Assembly (NCBI RefSeq): GCF_900543425.1
Contig: NZ_UQRQ01000042.1
Location: forward strand, 1 to 10,679
DNA: 10,679 nucleotides
Source of the DNA: an uncultured Sanguibacteroides sp.
Lineage (GTDB): Bacteria; Bacteroidota; Bacteroidia; Bacteroidales; Marinifilaceae
Reading direction: 5' to 3'
This document shows, one piece after another, positions 7,268 to 10,679 of the stretch. The notes under the pieces are model-generated. The model searched no databases and was not told where the DNA came from. It saw only the letters and a program-made list of their open reading frames with translations. The position numbers were made by a program, and so were the translations under genes. Numbering within the stretch: position 1 is the stretch's first letter; each line of letters opens with the position of its first letter.

Positions 7268-8863
7268 TTAAATAAATAAAGCAACCAATTGGATACAGAT
7301 AATCAAAAATACCATGGCAATAGGATAAACAGTTGCATAAGCCACGCTCGGAATATTACTATCCGTCATGGAATCGGCCGCAGCAAGCCCGGGCGTACTG
7401 GTCATTCCTCCCGTAATCGTTCCTAATAAATCCAATAAGTTAACCTTCAATACAAAATAACCGACCAATAAAGCCACGATCATCGGGACAAGAGTAATAG
7501 CAAAACCGACCCCGAAAAGCATCCAACCGCTCTCGACAAAAGTACTTACCAGATTCACTCCCGCCGACGTACCTACCTCGGCCAGAAACAAAAGTAATCC
7601 CAACTGCCTCAAAAGCTGATTGGCAGAACCGGACATAGACCAGATTATAGGGCCGGTTTTTCCTATAAAGCCGAGTAAAAGAGCTACAATCAGTACACCT
7701 CCGGTTAAGCCGGGAGAAAAAGTAAAGCTATCCGAGAACGAAATAGTGATCTTTCCAAACAAAACCCCTAATACAATCCCCATGGCGATAGGAAAAAAAT
7801 CCGTATCCGATAATCGTTTCCGATCATTCCCGAATAATTGCGATAACTCCTTCATACTCTCTTTACGGGCTATAACCGTGAGCTTGTCTCCAAATCGCAA
7901 TATCAAACCGGGATCGGGCGTCAAATCAATCCCGGATCGACGAATCCGTGTTACGGTAGAGTGATACACCTGATGCAAATTCAGGCTTCCCAAGCTCTTT
8001 CCGACCACCTCTTTATTGGTCAATAAAAGATATTGCATATCGACACTCTCTCCCAAAGGCAAATCTCGTTCTTGTCTCTCCCCGACCAAAACTTCGACCT
8101 GTTTCAACGCGTTCCGGGTTCCTACCACCTTAATTAAATCCCCCTCATCCAGAATCGTTTGAGGATTAGGTACCTCTGTAATTCCTTGATGCTCTATTCG
8201 AGATACGACTCCCCCTGTCATTGTGCGGACCTGCAAATCAGACAAACTCTTTCCGAATACATTGTGGTTACTCACCCGGAAAACTCCGGTCAAAATTTCC
8301 GGATATTGCTGCTTTTGCTGCATCTCCAACTTCTTTTCCTCCGCCTTTATATCAACACGTAAAAATTTAGGCAACAACTTCACGAAAAGGATCACCCCGA
8401 TAACCCCGAAAGGATAAGCGATTCCATAAGAAATGGATGCCAGGGACGAACCCGTGGAATCAATTGCGGCGGCAAGTCCGGGAGTACTGGTCAAGGCTCC
8501 CGCGATAAGACCTACAATACTATCCGTATCTATATCGAAAAGATATTTAAAACAAATACCCGTCAAAGAAGCCGAACCGACGATCAGCAAGGTTATAATA
8601 ATCAATGTTTTCCCCTTGGAACGAAAGGAACTGAAAAAACCAGGCCCGGATTGAATACCAATGGTAAAAATAAAAAGAACCAAACCGAAATTACCCAATT
8701 CTTTAGGGATAACCACCCCAAAATGACCGAATAATAAAGCAATAAAAATAACCGCCGATACATCAAGAGAAATTCCTTTAAAGTTGATCCGCCCTAAAAT
8801 AAATCCCAAGGCAACAATCAAAAAAAGAACAAAATAAGACGATTGTAATAAAGATTCTACCAT
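7268..8863 (-). CDS. AspT/YidE/YbjL-family (AAE) transporter with two RCK_C domains
   Basis: Inner-membrane transporter of the aspartate:alanine exchanger family. The 531 residues form two homologous membrane halves, about 7-168 and 355-531. Each carries the family signature TSTPGLAAA (125-133 and 488-496), paired with a re-entrant-like motif: GIQSGPGFF near 69-77 and GTSAGVNL at 431-438. Between the halves lie two cytoplasmic RCK_C (TrkA_C) domains, about 190-262 and 272-345, each ending in a DEGDLIKVVG or RFGDKLTVIA type strand. Length and order match the YidE/YbjL branch. AspT itself exchanges aspartate for alanine; substrates of the RCK_C-bearing relatives are mostly unproven, so the cargo, probably an organic or amino acid anion, is not assigned. 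The ATG at 8863-8861 has no SD. The gene appears monocistronic, convergent with the kinase and divergent from dprA. Confidence 0.93.
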   Translation of the reverse strand: MVESLLQSSYFVLFLIVALGFILGRINFKGISLDVSAVIFIALLFGHFGVVIPKELGNFGLVLFIFTIGIQSGPGFFSSFRSKGKTLIIITLLIVGSASLTGICFKYLFDIDTDSIVGLIAGALTSTPGLAAAIDSTGSSLASISYGIAYPFGVIGVILFVKLLPKFLRVDIKAEEKKLEMQQKQQYPEILTGVFRVSNHNVFGKSLSDLQVRTMTGGVVSRIEHQGITEVPNPQTILDEGDLIKVVGTRNALKQVEVLVGERQERDLPLGESVDMQYLLLTNKEVVGKSLGSLNLHQVYHSTVTRIRRSGIDLTPDPGLILRFGDKLTVIARKESMKELSQLFGNDRKRLSDTDFFPIAMGIVLGVLFGKITISFSDSFTFSPGLTGGVLIVALLLGFIGKTGPIIWSMSGSANQLLRQLGLLLFLAEVGTSAGVNLVSTFVESGWMLFGVGFAITLVPMIVALLVGYFVLKVNLLDLLGTITGGMTSTPGLAAADSMTDSNIPSVAYATVYPIAMVFLIICIQLVALFI

Positions 8864-8903
8864 AGAAGTGTATTTAGTTACTATTGATATGAACTCCGGA
8901 CGA

Positions 8904-8911
8904 CAAATATA
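8904..8911 (-). promoter_or_regulatory. Probable -7 box of the transporter promoter
   Basis: On the minus strand this reads TATATTTG, an exact TAnnTTTG match, about 40 bp before the transporter ATG. The -33 box is poor: the nearest candidate is TTGC at 8939-8936 with a 24-nt spacer. Between them lies an inverted repeat CCGA-TAAT-TCGG (8922-8933). Two related words, AAGATTTATTCC (8911-8922) and AAGATTTTTATCC (8938-8950), flank this stretch. A weak -33 box with symmetrical DNA in the spacer could mean activator dependence, which is inference. Confidence 0.5.
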
Positions 8912-8993
8912 AGATTTATTCCCGATAATTCGGTTGCAAGATTTTTATCCATCTTCGTTTCAAAGATGAGCAAATTCAAAACACACGCAAACT

Positions 8994-9025
8994 ATTGATT
9001 TTCTTTTATTAAATGCTTAATTTTG
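8994..9025 (+). promoter_or_regulatory. Probable dprA promoter
   Basis: The -7 box TAATTTTG (9018-9025) is an exact TAnnTTTG match, and ATTG (8994-8997) is a one-mismatch -33 box with a 20-nt spacer. The start of transcription would be near 9030, giving a leader of about 50 nt before the dprA ATG. The -7 box lies inside the inverted repeat at 9013-9033. Confidence 0.55.
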
Positions 9026-9039
9026 TTAAGCATGCTAAA
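9013..9039. promoter_or_regulatory. Operator-like inverted repeat over the dprA -7 box
   Basis: ATGCTTAA (9013-9020) and TTAAGCAT (9026-9033) are perfect 8-bp inverted repeats with a 5-bp centre (TTTTG) that is part of the -7 box. A third near-copy, ATGCTAAA (9032-9039), overlaps the end and forms the palindrome AGCATGCT (9029-9036). Neither neighbouring gene ends here, so a terminator role is unlikely. The layout fits a repressor binding over the promoter of dprA, but the regulator is unknown. Confidence 0.45.
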
Positions 9040-9083
9040 TTCATCTATACTCGACATTTTTTTATATCTAAATTCTATTCATT

Positions 9084-10196
9084 ATGGACACGACAAATTC
9101 ATTGTTATGTCAGGTAGCCATCACAATGACCTCAAGATTAAACAATAAACTTGCTTCCCCCTTGTTTGAACGATGTGGAGGTTTAGAAGGATTCTTTCGC
9201 GAAAACAAAACTTCCCTCCAAATGCTTATGGAAGAAATTCATTGGAAAAATTTCGAAATAAAACAGAAAGAATGGCTGGATTCGGCTAAAAAAGAACTGG
9301 ATATGATGCAAAAAGAAGAAATATCCTGTTGTTCCATCGATAACATAGAGTATCCTTCTTTATTAAAACATTGTGAAGACGCCCCTTTAGTCCTGTTTTA
9401 CAAAGGTCGACTGACGGTACCCGAAAATAAAATCATTGCAATCGTGGGAACCCGTAAAGCATCCGAACGCTGCAAAAACCGGGTAGACTTTATCATTGAA
9501 CAAATAGCCGGAATGGGATACCGTCCTCTCGTTATTAGCGGACTTGCCTACGGGATCGATATAGCGGCACATAAAGCCTGTCTGCGATACGATCTCGTTA
9601 CTCGAGCCGTTATGGGACACGGACTACATATGGTATATCCTTCCCGCCACAAAGAGATCGCCGACAGAATTATTTCTCAGGGAGGAGCACTCATTAGTGA
9701 ATTTCCCACCTGTGCCCCTATATTACCTATCAATTTTTTACAACGAAACCGAATTATTGCCGGAATGAGCGAAGCCGTTCTGGTTGCGGAATCCGCCGTT
9801 AAAGGAGGAGCCATGGCTACCGCCAGGCAAGCGCTCTCTTACAACCGGGAGGTGATGGCCTTACCCGGAAGGCCGGAAGACCTTCTATCTTCCGGTTGCA
9901 ATTTGTTGATTAAAGAAAATATAGCAGCTCTCGTCGAACACGTCGATGATATCCTTAAAATTATTCACTGGGAAAAACGTTCCCCGCTTCCCCGCCAAAT
10001 ATCCCTCCCGTTTTTGGAAGAAACCGATCTGGAAGAGACCGTCAAACAACAGTTAACAGAACAAGGCCCTCAAGATATCGATCAACTCCACCTGTTGATC
10101 GGCATACCGATTCCAACCCTCTCCTCCCTGCTTCTGAAATTAGAACTGGAGGGTATCGTTTCCCGGTTACCCGGAAAAAATTATATGCTCCTATAA
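9084..10196 (+). CDS. dprA: DNA-processing protein DprA (Smf)
   Basis: Single-strand DNA-binding protein that loads RecA on incoming DNA in transformable bacteria; it is conserved in many others, where it may serve recombination more generally. The 370 residues match the family. Order: a degenerate N-terminal helical region (1-85), then the Rossmann-like DprA domain with IAIVGTRKASE (118-128), SGLAYGIDIAAH (152-163), GHGLHMVYPSRH (178-189), FLQRNRIIAG (218-227), GGAMATA (241-247) and LPGRP (260-264), and a C-terminal winged-helix (DML1-like) domain about 313-370. The usual GTGLD-type loop reads GHGLH here, which seems a common variant in Bacteroidota. The ATG at 9084 is the first after an in-frame TAA at 9069-9071. 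It stands alone, divergent from the transporter. No other competence genes are in the window, so natural transformation cannot be inferred. Confidence 0.97.
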   Translation: MDTTNSLLCQVAITMTSRLNNKLASPLFERCGGLEGFFRENKTSLQMLMEEIHWKNFEIKQKEWLDSAKKELDMMQKEEISCCSIDNIEYPSLLKHCEDAPLVLFYKGRLTVPENKIIAIVGTRKASERCKNRVDFIIEQIAGMGYRPLVISGLAYGIDIAAHKACLRYDLVTRAVMGHGLHMVYPSRHKEIADRIISQGGALISEFPTCAPILPINFLQRNRIIAGMSEAVLVAESAVKGGAMATARQALSYNREVMALPGRPEDLLSSGCNLLIKENIAALVEHVDDILKIIHWEKRSPLPRQISLPFLEETDLEETVKQQLTEQGPQDIDQLHLLIGIPIPTLSSLLLKLELEGIVSRLPGKNYMLL

Positions 10197-10292
10197 ATGA
10201 TTTTCTTACAGATTCATAGCATTCGGCCAAATGTCATATTAAAATTTAATTATTATAACGTTTGCATCTAACAAAAAATAATAGAAAAAACT

Positions 10293-10322
10293 TTTGGAAT
10301 CATAAACAAAAACATACCTTTG
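10293..10322 (+). promoter_or_regulatory. Probable gdhA promoter
   Basis: The -33 box TTTG (10293-10296) and -7 box TACCTTTG (10315-10322) both match the Bacteroidota consensus exactly, with an 18-nt spacer, slightly short. Transcription would start near 10328, leaving a leader of about 60 nt before the gdhA ATG. The 96 bp before it, from the dprA stop at 10196, is AT-rich with no convincing dprA terminator. Confidence 0.65.
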
Positions 10323-10326
10323 AAGC

Positions 10327-10341
10327 GAATTTATAAAATTC
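10327..10341 (+). promoter_or_regulatory. Inverted repeat at the predicted gdhA transcription start
   Basis: GAATTT (10327-10332) and AAATTC (10336-10341) are perfect 6-bp inverted repeats around ATA, just downstream of the -7 box. It could be an operator or a small 5' hairpin in the mRNA. The low sequence complexity of this AT-rich region means a chance match is quite possible. Confidence 0.3.
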
Positions 10342-10389
10342 AAATAAACAAAGATGTTTTTTTAAAGTTTTGCTTAAACAATATTCAAA

Positions 10390-10679
10390 ATGAGAACAGA
10401 AATTAAAGAATTCATGGATGCCTTAAAGGCTAAAACTGTGGGTGAAAACGAATTCCACCAGGCAGTAGAAGAAGTGATCGAAACTGTTTGGGATACCTAT
10501 CAGGCTAATCCTAAATACAAAGCCAATAAGATCCTTGAGAAAATGGTTGAACCTGAAAGAGTAATTATGTTCAGAGTTCCCTGGATTGACGACAAAGGTG
10601 AAGTACAAATCAATCGCGGTTACAGAGTACAATTCAACAGTGCTATTGGACCCTACAAGGGAGGTTTACGTTTCCACCC
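10390..10679 (+). CDS. gdhA: NADP-type glutamate dehydrogenase, N-terminal part (cut by window edge)
   Basis: Reductive amination of 2-oxoglutarate to glutamate, a main route of ammonium assimilation in the cytoplasm. Only the first 97 of an expected ~445 residues are present; the frame is open to the edge. The visible part matches hexameric GdhA: FHQAVEEVIETVWDTYQANPKY (with short gaps from E. coli only), then MVEPERVIMFRVPWIDDKG, then NRGYRVQFNSAIGPYKGGLRFHP, which includes the substrate-binding lysine of GPYKGG (Lys90). The ATG at 10390 gives the normal N terminus; there is no SD, only AAACAATATTCAAA. The coenzyme cannot be read directly because the nucleotide-binding domain is outside the window; the NADP assignment rests on similarity of this half to E. 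coli GdhA. It is probably transcribed alone from the promoter at 10293-10322. Confidence 0.95.
   Translation, partial: MRTEIKEFMDALKAKTVGENEFHQAVEEVIETVWDTYQANPKYKANKILEKMVEPERVIMFRVPWIDDKGEVQINRGYRVQFNSAIGPYKGGLRFH

Noticed and set aside
7620..7964. 114-residue plus-strand frame within the transporter gene
   Set aside because: It is antisense to conserved membrane and RCK_C coding sequence, with no independent features.
8950..8968. CATCTT / AAGATG 6-bp inverted repeat with 7-bp spacer in the transporter-dprA region
   Set aside because: It is short, lies outside the boxes of either predicted promoter, and is well within chance for AT-rich intergenic DNA.
9618..9653. GHGLH in place of GTGLD in DprA as a lost functional residue
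   Set aside because: The rest of the fold and motifs is intact and similar GHGL/AHGL forms are familiar in Bacteroidota DprA, so it is most likely normal family variation.
10236..10252. ATTAAA-A-TTTAAT symmetry downstream of dprA as a terminator
   Set aside because: It is pure A/T, with too little space for a loop, so it would not make a stable RNA hairpin.

Overview
The window looks like chromosomal DNA from a member of the Bacteroidales (phylum Bacteroidota). Three things suggest this. The ribosomal-protein order is rpsL-rpsG-fusA-rpsJ with no tuf gene between fusA and rpsJ. Several genes are preceded by good matches to the Bacteroides-type promoter (-33 TTTG, -7 TAnnTTTG). Most starts lack a Shine-Dalgarno sequence. 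Protein style (S12, EF-G, the hybrid kinase, DprA) fits an Odoribacteraceae or Bacteroidaceae-like gut organism, but the genus cannot be fixed by eye.

Layout. Positions 1-3556, minus strand: the front of a merged str/S10 ribosomal operon, rpsL (S12), rpsG (S7), fusA (EF-G) and rpsJ (S10), reading out of the left edge towards rplC, which is outside. A near-consensus promoter sits at 3599-3630. The rpsL-rpsG gap can form alternative hairpins, and the fusA-rpsJ gap holds 7-bp tandem repeats with an inverted copy. Positions 3631-4000 are AT-rich with no gene. Positions 4001-7228, plus strand: a 1075-residue soluble hybrid histidine kinase (PAS-GAF-PAS-PAS-PAS-HisKA-HATPase-REC), divergent from the ribosomal operon and without an adjacent response regulator. 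Positions 7268-8863, minus strand, convergent with the kinase: a 531-residue AspT/YidE/YbjL-family (AAE) membrane transporter with two central RCK_C domains. A 220-bp divergent region (8864-9083) carries the transporter promoter and the dprA promoter, the latter with a striking inverted repeat over its -7 box. Positions 9084-10196, plus strand: dprA (DNA processing / RecA loading). From 10390, plus strand: the first 97 codons of an NADP-type glutamate dehydrogenase (gdhA), cut by the right edge.

The genes are mostly independent units rather than one pathway: translation machinery, one orphan signalling protein, one transporter, one recombination mediator and one nitrogen-assimilation enzyme. 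No mobile element, CRISPR array, tRNA or rRNA was seen. I found no convincing undescribed multi-gene system. The signals most worth a second look are non-coding: the dprA operator-like site, the heptamer repeat in the ribosomal operon, and the structured rpsL-rpsG spacer.
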